A stretch of 64,000 nt of DNA from Amycolatopsis pithecellobii (GTDB lineage: Bacteria > Actinomycetota > Actinomycetes > Mycobacteriales > Pseudonocardiaceae): the NCBI RefSeq assembly GCF_009707865.1, contig NZ_WMBA01000006.1, forward strand, positions 1-64,000, in the 5' to 3' direction. The notes under the pieces are model-generated. The model was not told the DNA's origin, ran no database searches, and was given only the letters and a program-made list of their open reading frames with translations. Both the position numbers and the translations under genes were made by a program. This document shows, piece after piece, positions 48,871 through 58,683 of the stretch. Positions within the stretch are counted from its first letter, which is position 1. The number at the start of each line of letters is the position of its first letter.

Positions 48871-50673
48871 GTGCGCGAGTACAGCGCCCCGGCACTGCAG
48901 CCGGTAGCAGACAACGAGAACCTGAGCGACATCATGTGGGCGAACGCCGAGCGTTTCCCCGACTCGGTCAGCTTCCGTCGCCAGTCCGGCGGGTCCTGGC
49001 TCGACGTCACCGCCCGCGAGTTCGCCGGCCAGGTCATCGCCGTCGCCAAGGGGCTCATCGAGGCCGGCGTCGGGCGCGGGGACCGGATCGCGCTGATGTC
49101 GAAGACCCGCTACGAGTGGACACTGATCGACTTCGCGATCTGGGCGGCCGGCGCGGTCACGGTGCCGATCTACGAAACGTCGTCGCCGGAGCAGGTGCAC
49201 TGGATCCTGTCGGACTCCGAGGCCAAGGGCGTCTTCGTCGAGACCGATCAGCATCTCGCCGGCGTCGATCAGACCCGCGAGCGGCTGGGTGGGCTGCGGT
49301 ACGTGTGGCAGATCGAGGGCACGCATGCCGGCGGGGCGGTGGCCGAACTGACCACGCTCGGCGCGAAGGTCGCCGACGACGTCGTGCACCAGCGCCGCCG
49401 CGAGGTGAGCGCGGGCGAGCTGGCGTCCATTGTGTACACATCCGGCACCACCGGCCGGCCCAAGGGTGTCGAGCTGACGCACCGGAACCTGCTCGCCGAA
49501 ATCCGCGCCGACATCCTGGCGTTCCCGCAACTGATGGAGCCGGGCAACTCGCTGCTGTGTTTCCTGCCGCTCGCGCATGTGCTCGCGCGCGCCATCGCGC
49601 TCACGGCCATCGCCGCGCGCGTCACCCTCGGCCACACGCCGGACGTGAAGAACCTCGTCGCCGACCTCGGCACGTTCCGGCCGACATTCGTGGTGGCCGT
49701 ACCTCGCGTGTTCGAGAAGGTCTACAACACCGCGAAGCAGAAGGCGCACAGCGAAGGCAAGGGCAAGATCTTCGACCTCGCCGAGTCGGTCGCCGTGCAG
49801 TACAGCGAGGCGCAGGACAAAGGTGGCGCGGGCTTCGGGCTCAAGGCACAGCATTTCCTGTTCGACAAACTCGTGTACGCGAAGCTTCGCGCCGCGCTTG
49901 GCGGCCGGTGCGTCGCGGCGGTGTCCGGCGGTGCCCCACTCGGGCCGCGGCTGGCACATTTCTTCCGTGGCATCGGGGTTCCGGTGTTCGAGGGCTACGG
50001 GCTGACCGAAACGAGCGCGGCGTCCAATGTGAACACTCAGACCGCGTTCCGGGTGGGGACGGTCGGACGGCCCGTGGCGGGCACTTCGGTGCGCATCGCG
50101 GACGACGGTGAGGTGCTGCTCAAGGGCGATGTCGTGTTCACGGCGTACTACAACAACGAGCAGGCGACGAAGGAATCGCTCGACGAGGGCTGGTTCCACA
50201 CCGGCGACCTCGGCCGGCTCGATAGCGACGGGTTCCTCACGATCACCGGGCGCAAGAAGGAAATCATCGTGACCGCGGGCGGGAAGAACGTCGCCCCGTC
50301 CGGACTCGAGGACACGATCCGTGCGAACCCGTTGATCAGCCAGGCGATGGTGGTCGGCGAGCAGCGGCCGTTCATCGGTTTGCTGGTCACGATCGACGAG
50401 GAATTCTTCCCGGCGTGGAAGGAACAGCACGGCAAACCGGCGTCGGCGACGGTGGCCGACCTGGCGCGCGACGCGGACCTGAAAGCCGACATCCAGGCCG
50501 CGGTCGACGAGGCGAACAAGCAGGTCTCGCACGCGGAGTCGATCAAGAAGTTCGTCGTGCTCACCCAGGACTTCACCGAGGCGACCGGGGAGATCACGCC
50601 GAGCCTCAAACTGAAACGCAATGTGGTGAGCCGCAACTACGCCGACACGATCGAGGCCCTGTACCAACGCTGA
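48871..50673 (+). CDS. fadD: Long-chain fatty-acid-CoA ligase
   Basis: A 600-residue AMP-forming acyl-CoA synthetase of the FadD15 type. The P-loop is SIVYTSGTTGRPKGVELTHR, the adenylate motif is GYGLTETSAASNVNTQ, and the hinge and C-domain have GWFHTGDLGRLDSDGF, GRKKEIIVTAGGKNVAP and LTQDFTEATGEITPSLKLKR. Start GTG 48871. It converges on the mce operon. Fatty acid activation next to an Mce lipid importer makes metabolic sense but is only proximity. Confidence 0.93.
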   Translation: MREYSAPALQPVADNENLSDIMWANAERFPDSVSFRRQSGGSWLDVTAREFAGQVIAVAKGLIEAGVGRGDRIALMSKTRYEWTLIDFAIWAAGAVTVPIYETSSPEQVHWILSDSEAKGVFVETDQHLAGVDQTRERLGGLRYVWQIEGTHAGGAVAELTTLGAKVADDVVHQRRREVSAGELASIVYTSGTTGRPKGVELTHRNLLAEIRADILAFPQLMEPGNSLLCFLPLAHVLARAIALTAIAARVTLGHTPDVKNLVADLGTFRPTFVVAVPRVFEKVYNTAKQKAHSEGKGKIFDLAESVAVQYSEAQDKGGAGFGLKAQHFLFDKLVYAKLRAALGGRCVAAVSGGAPLGPRLAHFFRGIGVPVFEGYGLTETSAASNVNTQTAFRVGTVGRPVAGTSVRIADDGEVLLKGDVVFTAYYNNEQATKESLDEGWFHTGDLGRLDSDGFLTITGRKKEIIVTAGGKNVAPSGLEDTIRANPLISQAMVVGEQRPFIGLLVTIDEEFFPAWKEQHGKPASATVADLARDADLKADIQAAVDEANKQVSHAESIKKFVVLTQDFTEATGEITPSLKLKRNVVSRNYADTIEALYQR

Positions 50674-50683
50674 GGCACCCGCG

Positions 50684-51232
50684 TCACAGCGCCGTCATAC
50701 TGGCGATTTTCCAAGCCCCGTCGACCTTTCTGGCCTTCACGGACAGCGCGGCCGACGTCGAGGACTGCTGATTCGACGACGTGGTCAGGGTTTGCTGATC
50801 GACGAAGACGAGCAGCTTCGCCGAGTCGCCCTGCAGGTCCGCGACGGCGATCGAGTTGACCGTAGTGGTACGGACCAATTTCTGGCCGACCGCCTGCTGC
50901 CGGGCCGAAGCGTAGCCCGCCTGGTACTGGCCGACCGCGTCGTCCACGAGCATGCTTGCCGCGGCGCGCTCGGTGCGGGCGAGATTGGCGTAGTCGTAGG
51001 AAAAAATCGCCTTGATGTCCGCACCGATCTGGTCGGAAACGGCCGCGGTCGCCGGAATGTCCGCGACCGCCCGGTTCCCGCCGTGCAGCGCCCCGGCCCG
51101 CAATCCCGCGAACACCGCGAAACCCGCGGCGAGCACGATCAGGCCCAACAACGCCGCCATGACTGTGGCGCGCTGGTGCGGCGCGGGCTCCGGCGGCCGG
51201 GGTCGCGGTGAGGGGAGCTGCCGTTCGGTCAT
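50684..51232 (-). CDS. Mce-associated membrane protein 2
   Basis: A 182-residue Mas protein: a short proline-rich N-terminus, one helix (VMAALLGLIVLAAGFAVFAG) and a periplasmic domain with IKAIFSYDYANLARTERAA and QQAVGQKLVRTTTVNSIA. It ends the Mce operon and overlaps the previous gene by ATGA. Mas proteins assist Mce transporter assembly or stability. It ends 10 bp from the convergent fadD stop. Confidence 0.88.
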   Translation of the reverse strand: MTERQLPSPRPRPPEPAPHQRATVMAALLGLIVLAAGFAVFAGLRAGALHGGNRAVADIPATAAVSDQIGADIKAIFSYDYANLARTERAAASMLVDDAVGQYQAGYASARQQAVGQKLVRTTTVNSIAVADLQGDSAKLLVFVDQQTLTTSSNQQSSTSAALSVKARKVDGAWKIASMTAL

Positions 51233-51726
51233 GACGACGCAGCCTGCACCGAATCGACCTTCCAGCCATCGTCGGTGCGCGCCAGCGAAGCGTTGAGCCG
51301 CGTGCGCGACGGCACTGACGGCGCGCCGTTCGTGCTCAACCGCACATCCAGCACCGCGAGCACCCGCGCCGTCCCGGCAGCCGGGTCCACCTCCGCGACC
51401 GCCGCCTGGTTCACCCGCGCGCTCGCGACCGTCCTGGTCGCCGTCGTGCGGTCGAGCTGCAACTGCCGGTCGCCGCTGAGCGTCTTGCCCAGCTCGCCCG
51501 TCGTCACCTGGATCCACCTGTCCACCGCCGGCCCGGGATCGTGGTAGTCGACCGTGTTCAGCGCCGTCAATGCCTCGCTCGCGGCGGCCAGCACGGCATC
51601 CCGGTCCCGGGCGCGCGTCGCCGCCTGGTCGTGGGCGGCGCTCGCCCACGACCAGCCGAACCACACCGCGACCAGCGCGGCGACGGCGGCCACGGCACCC
51701 AAGGCCACCACAGCGGGAGACTTCAT
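51229..51726 (-). CDS. Mce-associated membrane protein 1
   Basis: A 165-residue Mas protein with an N-terminal helix (VVALGAVAAVAALVAVWFGW) and a periplasmic domain with LTALNTVDYHDPGPAVDRW. The TGATG overlap with mceF and ATGA overlap with the next gene show it is part of the Mce operon. Function by family: accessory to the importer. Confidence 0.88.
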   Translation of the reverse strand: MKSPAVVALGAVAAVAALVAVWFGWSWASAAHDQAATRARDRDAVLAAASEALTALNTVDYHDPGPAVDRWIQVTTGELGKTLSGDRQLQLDRTTATRTVASARVNQAAVAEVDPAAGTARVLAVLDVRLSTNGAPSVPSRTRLNASLARTDDGWKVDSVQAASS

Positions 51727-52958
51727 CACGGTAATCCCAGCAGTTGCCCGATTCCCGTCGCACCCGGCCCCCGCACCAGCCCGAGCAAACCGGGCAATTG
51801 TCCCTGTGGGGCCTGCGGTGACGGCGCCACAGACGGCGCCGGCGCGACCGGCACGCCGCCGTACGGAGCGTTCTGCGCGCCGCGCACTCCGGTCGGGCTG
51901 CCCGGCGGCTCGGCGCAGTACGCCCGCGTGTTCGCCGGCTGGTCGCTGGTGTCGCTCGCCGGCCGCTGCTTGGTCGTCTCGTACCCCTTGGTGCACGAGT
52001 GCGGATCGAAGAAGTTGAGCACCAGCCCCAGATGTCCTTCGCCGTTCGAGGTCACCGAACGCGTGAACGCCGAAATGACCGGCAGCGCCACCAGATCCTC
52101 TTCGACCGCGTCCGTGCGCACCGCGGTGATCTGCGCGGTCGTCAGCAGGTTCGCGATGAGCACGCCGAGATCGGTGCCCGACGCGGCCAGGATGTTGTCC
52201 ACATCCTCGGCCAGCCGCGGAGTTTCGTCGATGACCTTGCGTAGCTCGGGATCCGACGTCTTGAGCTGGCCGGCGATCCGGCGCAGCCCGGTGGCGAACG
52301 AGGTGATGTGCTGAGCCTGCCGTTCCTGAGTGGCCAGCACGGTCCGCCCGTCGGACAGCAGTTTCGTTGTCTGTGGCAGATTTTCCGTCGCAGTCGAGGT
52401 GAGCGAGCCCGCCGTATCGAGCAGCTGCTGGAGATCGGGAGCAACTCCAGCGAAGGCGTCGTAGGACTCATCGACCACGGTTCGCAAGGACGAAGGGTCC
52501 ACACTGGACACGAATCTGTCCAAATTGGACAGTACGGTATCGGGCGAGACGGGCAGTCCGGTCCGTTCGCGCGCGATCACCGATCCGTTCCGCAAGTACG
52601 GCCCGGACTCGCGGCTCGGCCGCAGGTCGACATACTGCTCGCCGACGGCGGACCGGTCCGCGACCACGGCTTGTGTGTCGGCCGGGATCTGTGGGGCACC
52701 GGCGTCGATGTCGAGCTCGACAGCGACGCCCTGATCGTCGAGCCCCATCCCGGTGACCCGGCCGACGGCGACCCCGCGGTAGGTGACTTCGGCATTGACG
52801 AAGATTCCGCCGGAATCGGCGAGCTGGGCCGTGACGACATAGCCACGCGGGCCGAACAACCGGTCGAGCCCCGCATATTTCGCGCCCGCGTACCCGACCG
52901 AAAGTACCGCGATGAGGCCGAATGCGAGCAGTTTGACCCGGTGGGTCCTGGTGAACAT
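51726..52958 (-). CDS. mceF: MceF
   Basis: A 410-residue Mce protein: one N-terminal helix, the MCE domain (RGYVVTAQLADSGGIFVNAEV, GVAVGRVTGMGLD), a helical Mce region and a Pro/Gly-rich end with CTKGYETTKQ. MCE proteins build the periplasmic hexamer that carries lipids. TGATG overlap with mceE. Contains two 13-bp GTCCA palindromes. Confidence 0.93.
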   Translation of the reverse strand: MFTRTHRVKLLAFGLIAVLSVGYAGAKYAGLDRLFGPRGYVVTAQLADSGGIFVNAEVTYRGVAVGRVTGMGLDDQGVAVELDIDAGAPQIPADTQAVVADRSAVGEQYVDLRPSRESGPYLRNGSVIARERTGLPVSPDTVLSNLDRFVSSVDPSSLRTVVDESYDAFAGVAPDLQQLLDTAGSLTSTATENLPQTTKLLSDGRTVLATQERQAQHITSFATGLRRIAGQLKTSDPELRKVIDETPRLAEDVDNILAASGTDLGVLIANLLTTAQITAVRTDAVEEDLVALPVISAFTRSVTSNGEGHLGLVLNFFDPHSCTKGYETTKQRPASDTSDQPANTRAYCAEPPGSPTGVRGAQNAPYGGVPVAPAPSVAPSPQAPQGQLPGLLGLVRGPGATGIGQLLGLP

Positions 52959-54106
52959 CAGTGCCCGCCTCCCAGCAACGAACCCAGCAGGTTACCCAGC
53001 ACACCGACGCCGGACGAGGTGGGTGCGGGTGCCTGCAGGGGCAGGGGAAGCGGCGGCGCGGAACCGAGTTGGATGCTCCCGGCCGGCGTGGAAACCTGCA
53101 CCCGGCCCGCGTTCGTGACGTTCTGGTAGATCTCACTCAGGTCCAGGTCCAGCCGTGCACGCACGTTCGCGTAGTCGCCCTTGACCACGTCACCCGCGAC
53201 ATCCGGCAGCGGATAGGTGGGCAGGATCTTGAGCGCGACCGGCAGGTTGTTGCCTGCTTCGGCCAGCTTGGCCAGCGTCGGGGTAAGCGCTTTCAGATTG
53301 TCGATCAGCTGGTCCCTGCTCTTGTGCACGGTGTCGACGGCGACCCCGGACAGCGTGTCCAGCGACTGCAGCATCCCGACGAGCTGGTCCCGCTGCTCGT
53401 TCACGACTCGCAACCCCGGCGCCAGGTTGCCGAGCGCGTCGGCCAGGTTCGCGGTCTGCCCGATGAGTGTGCTGGACAGCCGGTTCAGGCCGTCGATCGC
53501 ACGGATGATCTCGCCCTTCTGGCTGTCCAGTTCGGTCGCCAGCTGGTCCACTCTGGACAGTAAAGCGCGGATCTCGGCCTCGTTGCCGGTCAGCGCGGAA
53601 TTGAGTTCACGGGTGATGTCCGCGAGCCGGCCGACGCCACCCCCGTTGAGCAGCAAGGAAAGCGCGCCGAGCACTTCCTCGACTTCGGGGTTGCGGTTGG
53701 TGTGCGACAACGGGATCGTCGCCCCGTCGGTCAGCGTGCCCGCCGCGCCTTCCACCGGCTCACGCAGCTCGACGAACTTTTCCCCCAGCAAACTGGACTG
53801 CCGCAGGTCCGCATAGGCGTTCGCGGGAAGGCGCACGTCACCGTTGACCCGCATGGTCACCAGCGCCGAGCGCGTGTCGGGCGCCAGCTCGATCCTGTCC
53901 ACCCTGCCGACCGCCACATCGTTGACCTTCACACCGGCCTGCGGCACGAGATCCAGTACGTCCGAAAACTGCGCGGTGACGCGATACGGATGGTCACCGA
54001 GGTCCGCGCCGCCGGGCAGCGGTGTGCTGTAGAGCCCGGAAAACCCGCCGGTGCCGCAACCCCCGAGGAGCAACATGAGCGTCAGCATGGCCAGAAGGCG
54101 CTTCAC
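52958..54106 (-). CDS. mceE: MceE lipoprotein
   Basis: A 382-residue Mce lipoprotein (LprN-like). The lipobox is LLGGC with Cys17, giving membrane anchoring. The MCE domain has HPYRVTAQFSDVLDLVPQAG and VNDVAVGRVDRIELAP. The GTG start overlaps mceD's stop. It contains one GTCCA palindrome. Confidence 0.93.
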   Translation of the reverse strand: MKRLLAMLTLMLLLGGCGTGGFSGLYSTPLPGGADLGDHPYRVTAQFSDVLDLVPQAGVKVNDVAVGRVDRIELAPDTRSALVTMRVNGDVRLPANAYADLRQSSLLGEKFVELREPVEGAAGTLTDGATIPLSHTNRNPEVEEVLGALSLLLNGGGVGRLADITRELNSALTGNEAEIRALLSRVDQLATELDSQKGEIIRAIDGLNRLSSTLIGQTANLADALGNLAPGLRVVNEQRDQLVGMLQSLDTLSGVAVDTVHKSRDQLIDNLKALTPTLAKLAEAGNNLPVALKILPTYPLPDVAGDVVKGDYANVRARLDLDLSEIYQNVTNAGRVQVSTPAGSIQLGSAPPLPLPLQAPAPTSSGVGVLGNLLGSLLGGGH

Positions 54107-55290
54107 GAGCCACTCTCCGGGACCGAAACGAGCGGCAGCAACGGTAATGGCGGGATCTTCCCCGCGTTCATCTCGGCCATCAGCTGCGGGATCGACGGGA
54201 TCTTCGCGACCCCGTCCACGACCGGTTTGAGCGCGTCACACAGGTTGCCGACGACCTCAGGCAGCCCGGCCGGAGTCGAGGCCTTCACCACCCGGCACAA
54301 CGTGACGAGCAGCGGGTTGGTGAACTCGTTGGCGTTGTAGCGAATCGCGACACTGCCCGAGGCCGCGTCGTAGGAGTTGATGAAGTTCGTCATCCCGGTC
54401 GGCGCCACGTCGAGGACCTCCGCGAGTGCGGCCCGCTGGTCCACCAACACCTTGCTCACGCCGGCAAGTTTGTCCACATTGGACGTCAACAGATCGCGGT
54501 TCTCCTCGACGAACTGCTGCACCTGCCCCAGCGAGGAGGCCAGCGAGGAAAGCGCTTTCCCCACGTCGTCGGAGTCGTCGGCGAGGAAGCCCGTCACGTC
54601 CGCCACCCGCGCGTAGAACTGGTTGAGCTGATCGTCGCTGTCGGCCAGTGCGGTGGTGAACGACTGCAGGTTCCGGACCGTCGCGAACAGGTCGCCCTTC
54701 GAGTCGTCGAGCGTGCGCGACAGGTCGGCCAGCTCCGTCACGGTGTCGTTGAGGTTCTTCCCGTTGCCGTCGAGGTTCTTCGCCGCGGTAGTGAGCAAAT
54801 CGGACAGTGCGCCGTGCGCATTGGCTCCGTCCGGACCGAGGCTCGTGGACAGCTTGTCGAGGCTGCCATAGAGGTCGTCGATCTCCATCGGCGTCGCCGT
54901 GTGTTCCTTCGGAATCACCGTGCCTGAGCTCAGCACCGGCCCACCGTCGTAGGCGGGAGTCAGCTGGACGTACCGATCGCTCACCAGCGAAGGCGCGATC
55001 ACCACGGCTCCGGCGTCCGCGGGAACCAGCACGCCCGGATCGAGTCGCATGTCCACCCGCACCGCATCGCCCTGCGGTGTCACACCGGTGATCTCACCGA
55101 CCTGGATGCCCAGTACTCGCACTGACGAACCCGCATACAGGCCAACGGTTTTGTCGAACATCGCGGAGACCTTGACACCGGCCTGATCCCGGAAACCCAG
55201 CCACAGCCCGGCCGCCAGCACCAGCACGACGACGCAACCGGTTGCGACCCAGCGATAGGTGGAGCGTCCCGCCTGAGTGTCGATTGTCAT
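54103..55290 (-). CDS. mceD: MceD
   Basis: A 395-residue Mce protein: N-terminal helix (WVATGCVVVLVLAAGLWLGF), MCE domain (KVSAMFDKTVGLYAGSSVRV, GIQVGEITGVTPQGD) and long coiled-coil-like region. It is ATGA-coupled to mceC and GTGA-coupled to mceE. Contains a GTCCA palindrome. Confidence 0.93.
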   Translation of the reverse strand: MTIDTQAGRSTYRWVATGCVVVLVLAAGLWLGFRDQAGVKVSAMFDKTVGLYAGSSVRVLGIQVGEITGVTPQGDAVRVDMRLDPGVLVPADAGAVVIAPSLVSDRYVQLTPAYDGGPVLSSGTVIPKEHTATPMEIDDLYGSLDKLSTSLGPDGANAHGALSDLLTTAAKNLDGNGKNLNDTVTELADLSRTLDDSKGDLFATVRNLQSFTTALADSDDQLNQFYARVADVTGFLADDSDDVGKALSSLASSLGQVQQFVEENRDLLTSNVDKLAGVSKVLVDQRAALAEVLDVAPTGMTNFINSYDAASGSVAIRYNANEFTNPLLVTLCRVVKASTPAGLPEVVGNLCDALKPVVDGVAKIPSIPQLMAEMNAGKIPPLPLLPLVSVPESGS

Positions 55291-56318
55291 CGCCCGCCCA
55301 CCCCTTGGTCCGGCGCCGAGATCGGCGGCGTGCAGCCCTCAGGGTTCACCGACAGCCCACCGGCCTTGACCACCGGCGGGAACAGCCCGCAAATATAGCC
55401 CTCGAACCAGCGCCCGTTGCCGGTCGCGTTGGCGCCGATCCGCGAGAACGGCGCGAGCAACGCGAGGCTGCGGGCCAGGTTGTCCTGGTTGCGCCGTAGG
55501 ATATCCGTGACGTCGCCAAGTTTTTGCAGTGTGGGCCGCAGTTGTGCGCGATTGTCGGCGACGAGCCCGCTCAACTGCGTGGAAAGCTGCTGCGTCCCCG
55601 TGAGCAGCGCGCTGATCGCGTCCCTGCGTTGCTGTAGCTCGGTCAGCAGCAGGTTGCCGTCATCGATCACCTCCCGTAGCTGGGCGTTGCGATCGGAAAG
55701 CGTCTTCGAGACCTGACTGGTGTTGCTCAGCAGGTTCGCCAGTTCCCGGTCCCGTGAGGACACCGTTCTGGACAACGCCGTCACGGCGTCCAAAGAGTCC
55801 CGAAGGGGTTTCGGGGTGTCCTTCAACGCTTGTGACACCACGTCGAAGCTCTGCGCCAGCTGCTGGGTATTGATGTCCCCGACGGTGCTCGACAACTGCT
55901 GAAACGCGTCCTGCAGCTGGAACGGCGTCGTGGTGCGGTCGGCGGGGATCGGCTCGTGCGGGCTCTGCGCCTGGTCGCCTTTCGGGTGCAGGGCAAGGTA
56001 CTTGTCACCGAGCAGCGTCTTGATCTCGATCGAGGCCGTGGTCGCGTTCCCGACTTTCGTGTTCCGTACCTTGAAAGTGACGAGCACCTGCCTGCCCGCG
56101 AGGCGCACCGTGCCGACCTGCCCGACCGTCACGCCCGCGACCTGCACCTCGTTTCCCGGTACCAGCCCACCCGATTCGGCGAAGTACGCCTGATAGGTGG
56201 TTCCGGTACCCAGCAAGGGAAGTTCGTCCGAGAAGTAGGACACGACGGTGATGAGCACGATGAGCACGAGCACCACCGCGCCGACCGCGGCCTGGTTTCG
56301 TTCGCGGAGACGCGTCAC
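55287..56318 (-). CDS. mceC: MceC
   Basis: A 343-residue Mce protein with N-terminal helix (VGAVVLVLIVLITVVSYF), MCE domain (YQAYFAESGGLVPGNEVQVA, GVTVGQVGTVRLAG) and conserved end YICGLFPPVVKAGG. I choose GTG 56318, giving a GTGA overlap with the mceB stop; a GTG at 56327 is an alternative. Confidence 0.92.
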   Translation of the reverse strand: MTRLRERNQAAVGAVVLVLIVLITVVSYFSDELPLLGTGTTYQAYFAESGGLVPGNEVQVAGVTVGQVGTVRLAGRQVLVTFKVRNTKVGNATTASIEIKTLLGDKYLALHPKGDQAQSPHEPIPADRTTTPFQLQDAFQQLSSTVGDINTQQLAQSFDVVSQALKDTPKPLRDSLDAVTALSRTVSSRDRELANLLSNTSQVSKTLSDRNAQLREVIDDGNLLLTELQQRRDAISALLTGTQQLSTQLSGLVADNRAQLRPTLQKLGDVTDILRRNQDNLARSLALLAPFSRIGANATGNGRWFEGYICGLFPPVVKAGGLSVNPEGCTPPISAPDQGVGGR

Positions 56319-57355
56319 GGCTTGCACCTCTCCGGTGTCTCGGTGCCCGGGATGGGCGGCATCGGCAGGCTGATGTCGAGCTGGGAAATGCCGATCGTGC
56401 CGGTCAAACCGCAGAGATAGTAGTTGTACCAGCCGCCGTAGCTCAGGGTTCTGGTGAACTTGTCAAGGTTGCCCGGCATCTTGCGCAGCAACTCATCGAG
56501 CAGCTGGCCGGAGTCCGACAACGTGTTCGACAGCACGCCCAGGTTCGCGATGTCGTCTTTGATCGCGGGCCGCGCGTCGCGCACCAGATCCCCGGTGACA
56601 TCGGTGAGATTCGCGAGCGCGGACACGGCGTCGCCGATCGGTTCGCGTTGCCGGGCAAGGCCGGTGACCAGTTGCTGGGTCTGGTCGACGAGCTCGCCCA
56701 GCGCGGGGCCCCGCTGGTTGACGGTCCCCAGCACGGCGTTGAGGTTGTCGATAACCTGGCCGATCACCTTGTCCTTACCGGCGATCGCGGACGTCACCGA
56801 CGCGGTGTGCGTGAGCAGACTTTCGATCGTGCCGCCCTCGCCCTGGAACACCTGGATGATCTCGTAGGACAACTGGTTGACCTGCTTCGGATCGAGTGCC
56901 TGGAACAGCGGTTTGAACCCGTTGAACAACACGGTCAGATTGAGCGCGGGCTGGGTGCGCTCGGGCGGGATCAGCCCACCGGACGGCAGTTGCCCGCCAC
57001 CGTCCACAGTGGTCACCAGTGCGAGGTAACGCTGTCCGATGAGGTTGCGGTACTTGACGGTCGCGGTCACCTCGGCCGGCAGCTGGTAAGCCGAAGAGAT
57101 CGAGAAGTGCACGTCGGCGAGGGCCCGGTCGGCATCGCCCACCACGTCGAGGCGGTCGACCTGCCCGACCTTGACCCCGGCGATGCGCACGTCATCGCCT
57201 TCGTGCAGTCCGGACGCATCGGTGAAACGCGCCGTATAACCGGAAGTCACGCCGAAGTTCGTGTTCGCGATGGTCGCGCCGAGGATCGCGGTGAACACCA
57301 CGGTGACGGCGACGAAGATCAAAAGTTTGGCCAGCGGCACCGCGAGATTCCTCAT
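56315..57355 (-). CDS. mceB: MceB
   Basis: A 346-residue Mce protein: helix (LAKLLIFVAVTVVFTAIL), MCE domain (SGYTARFTDASGLHEGDDVR, GVKVGQVDRLDVVGD) and the end YNYYLCGLTGTIGISQ typical for MceB. ATG 57355 overlaps the mceA stop (ATGA). Confidence 0.93.
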   Translation of the reverse strand: MRNLAVPLAKLLIFVAVTVVFTAILGATIANTNFGVTSGYTARFTDASGLHEGDDVRIAGVKVGQVDRLDVVGDADRALADVHFSISSAYQLPAEVTATVKYRNLIGQRYLALVTTVDGGGQLPSGGLIPPERTQPALNLTVLFNGFKPLFQALDPKQVNQLSYEIIQVFQGEGGTIESLLTHTASVTSAIAGKDKVIGQVIDNLNAVLGTVNQRGPALGELVDQTQQLVTGLARQREPIGDAVSALANLTDVTGDLVRDARPAIKDDIANLGVLSNTLSDSGQLLDELLRKMPGNLDKFTRTLSYGGWYNYYLCGLTGTIGISQLDISLPMPPIPGTETPERCKP

Positions 57356-58683
57356 TGGACCTCGACCTCCGCCCCACGATAGAGCGGACCGACGAGCAGG
57401 CTCGCCCAGCCTGGCACCTGGCCGGGGACGAGGTTCAACTCCGGCGCGAGCAGCACGCCGATCACACTCTGCTCGGCGGGCGAGTTCGCGACCGAACCCG
57501 TGGTGGACGAGCCGGCCTGGATGATTCCGTTGCTGGGCAGGGGAAAGTTCTCTGCCGTCGGCACCGGCGGGTGTGCCGAGCCGTCTTGCACAGGGCCGCC
57601 CGGCGGGTACTGCGGCCACCGGCCCGGCGGCACGACCTGCGGGTAGCAGCGTGGTCCGCGCTTGTCGGTGTACTTCGGCTCGTCCACGCCCGGCAGGTAC
57701 TTCGCGCGATCGGCGATGAGGCGGATGGTGACGTGGTTCATCCGGTCCGTGCCATAGCCGAACGCCTCGTACGCACGCGGCACCGAGTCGGCCAACTGCT
57801 GCAGCAGGCACGGATACTCGGGTGCATACTTTGCCAGAACGTCCAAAGTGGACTGCGCGGTGGTGGTCAGCCGGATGAAGTTGTTCTCGTTGACCTGCAG
57901 GAAGCTACTCAGATCGGCCGACGTGGCGGTGACCGAGCCGAACAGCTGCGCAAGCTGTTGTTGCTTGTCCACCAACGTCTTGCTGGTCGTGGTCAGCTCG
58001 GAAAGCGCTTGCAGGAAATCCGGTGCGGCCCGGTTGTAGACGTCGGTCGCATGGGCAAAGCTCGTGATGTCCGCCCTGAGCTCGGGCAGCGACGGGTTGA
58101 GCCCGCCGAGATAGTCCGAAAGCTGGTCAAGTGTCCGGCCCAGCTGCTCGCCGCGGCCCTGCAACGCCGTCGCCATCGCGCTCAACGTCGCCGACAGCTT
58201 CTGTGGCTGGACGGCCTGCAGCAACGGCATCACGTCGTCCAGGACCCGCTCCAATTCGATCGCGGAACTCGAACGGTCCTGCGGGATCACGTCACCGGCC
58301 TCGATATGGCGCGCCGACCGGGCCGCCGGCAGCTGCAACGCCACATACCGTGCACCGAACAGGGTTTTGGGCAGCAGCCGCGCGGAGACGTTGTCGGGAA
58401 TCTGCCCGATCTTGCCCGGGTCGAGCGCCAGTTCGATCGCCGCGTGGTCCCCCGACGATCGCACCGAACGGACTTCGCCGACCACGACCCCACGGATCTT
58501 GACGTCGGAACCGGCGCCGAGCTGGTTGCCGGCGTGATCGGTTTCCAGTCGCACCAAGGAAACCGGGGTGAAGTCCTTGTGGTAGATCGCGACCGTGGTG
58601 ACGAAGAACAACGCGCACACCACGAGGAAGATCAGACCCAGCAGCTGGTGCCACAACCTGCGACGCAGGATCGCGGGGTTCAT
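57352..58683 (-). CDS. mceA: MceA
   Basis: A 443-residue Mce protein and usually the first MCE subunit: helix (LGLIFLVVCALFFVTTVAIY), MCE domain (FTPVSLVRLETDHAGNQLG, IRGVVVGEVRSVRS), conserved APEYPCLLQQL and a Pro-rich tail. ATG 58683 overlaps yrbEB's stop. Contains a GTCCA palindrome. Cargo cannot be assigned from sequence. Confidence 0.93.
   Translation of the reverse strand: MNPAILRRRLWHQLLGLIFLVVCALFFVTTVAIYHKDFTPVSLVRLETDHAGNQLGAGSDVKIRGVVVGEVRSVRSSGDHAAIELALDPGKIGQIPDNVSARLLPKTLFGARYVALQLPAARSARHIEAGDVIPQDRSSSAIELERVLDDVMPLLQAVQPQKLSATLSAMATALQGRGEQLGRTLDQLSDYLGGLNPSLPELRADITSFAHATDVYNRAAPDFLQALSELTTTSKTLVDKQQQLAQLFGSVTATSADLSSFLQVNENNFIRLTTTAQSTLDVLAKYAPEYPCLLQQLADSVPRAYEAFGYGTDRMNHVTIRLIADRAKYLPGVDEPKYTDKRGPRCYPQVVPPGRWPQYPPGGPVQDGSAHPPVPTAENFPLPSNGIIQAGSSTTGSVANSPAEQSVIGVLLAPELNLVPGQVPGWASLLVGPLYRGAEVEVQ

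Noticed and set aside
48652-50667. 671-codon minus-strand frame opposite fadD
   Set aside because: Antisense to an intact acyl-CoA synthetase; high Arg/Asp content typical of such shadows.
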